A DNA stretch of 64,000 nt from Pipra filicauda (Eukaryota; Chordata; Aves; Passeriformes; Pipridae): assembly GCF_003945595.2 (NCBI RefSeq), contig NW_024104424.1:218829-282828 (forward strand), read 5' to 3'. Below the pieces are notes generated by a model. The model was not told the DNA's origin. It searched no databases and saw only the letters and a list, made by a program, of their open reading frames with translations. Both the position numbers and the translations under genes were made by a program. Of this stretch, positions 63,917-64,000 are shown in pieces (position 1 is the first letter of the stretch; the number at the start of each line of letters is the position of its first letter).

Positions 63917-64000
63917 CTGTCAGTTTGTCAGTCAAGAAAAAAACATACAACATTGAATCTTATACAAAATTGTTATGGGGTGCAGCCTGAAAAATCCCAC

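Noticed and set aside
58700..64000. ATG3, BTLA's neighbour in human
   Set aside because: I looked for its conserved C-terminal and catalytic-cysteine exons on the minus strand and did not see them.

Overview
The window is vertebrate nuclear DNA, almost certainly from a bird. The evidence is the mammal-like exon/intron structure with GT-AG introns, the many chicken-repeat-1 (CR1) LINE tails ending in the avian 'attctatgattctg' signature, and one decayed avian ERVL-type LTR. I cannot resolve the species. A small songbird-type genome is an inference only.

Layout: (1) 1-2.5 kb: the first coding exon and CpG-island promoter of a phosphoglucomutase-2-like gene (PGM2L1), on the minus strand and running off the left edge. 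(2) 2.5-12 kb: intergenic, with three antisense CR1 copies, a small minisatellite and a T/G-rich tract. (3) 12.06-12.62 kb: a GC-rich island carrying a 345-bp-spaced direct duplication. It is the likely promoter/5' noncoding exon of the next gene. (4) 13.9-25.4 kb: CD200 (OX-2) on the plus strand, with four coding exons and a distal 3'-UTR exon. (5) 25.4-49.5 kb: gene-poor DNA with an inverted repeat of about 100 bp and an internally deleted CR1. (6) 49.5-58.35 kb: BTLA on the minus strand, with six coding exons including 33-nt and 47-nt micro-exons. (7) 60.9-63.9 kb: the 3' end of a further minus-strand gene that I do not recognise. Its exons have consistent splice phases, and it runs off the right edge.

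CD200 and BTLA are both immunoglobulin-superfamily leukocyte-regulating genes. They lie tail to tail, as they do in mammals. CD200 is a ligand with a nine-residue cytoplasmic tail. BTLA is an inhibitory receptor whose tail keeps a Grb2-type YxN, an ITIM and an ITSM. The flanks do not match the human order. I see no ATG3 next to BTLA, and PGM2L1 (human 11q) lies beside CD200. This points to either a lineage-specific rearrangement or an assembly join. I found no CRISPR, operon-like or otherwise prokaryotic system. The most interesting items are the duplicated CD200 island, the unexpected neighbours and the unidentified right-edge gene.
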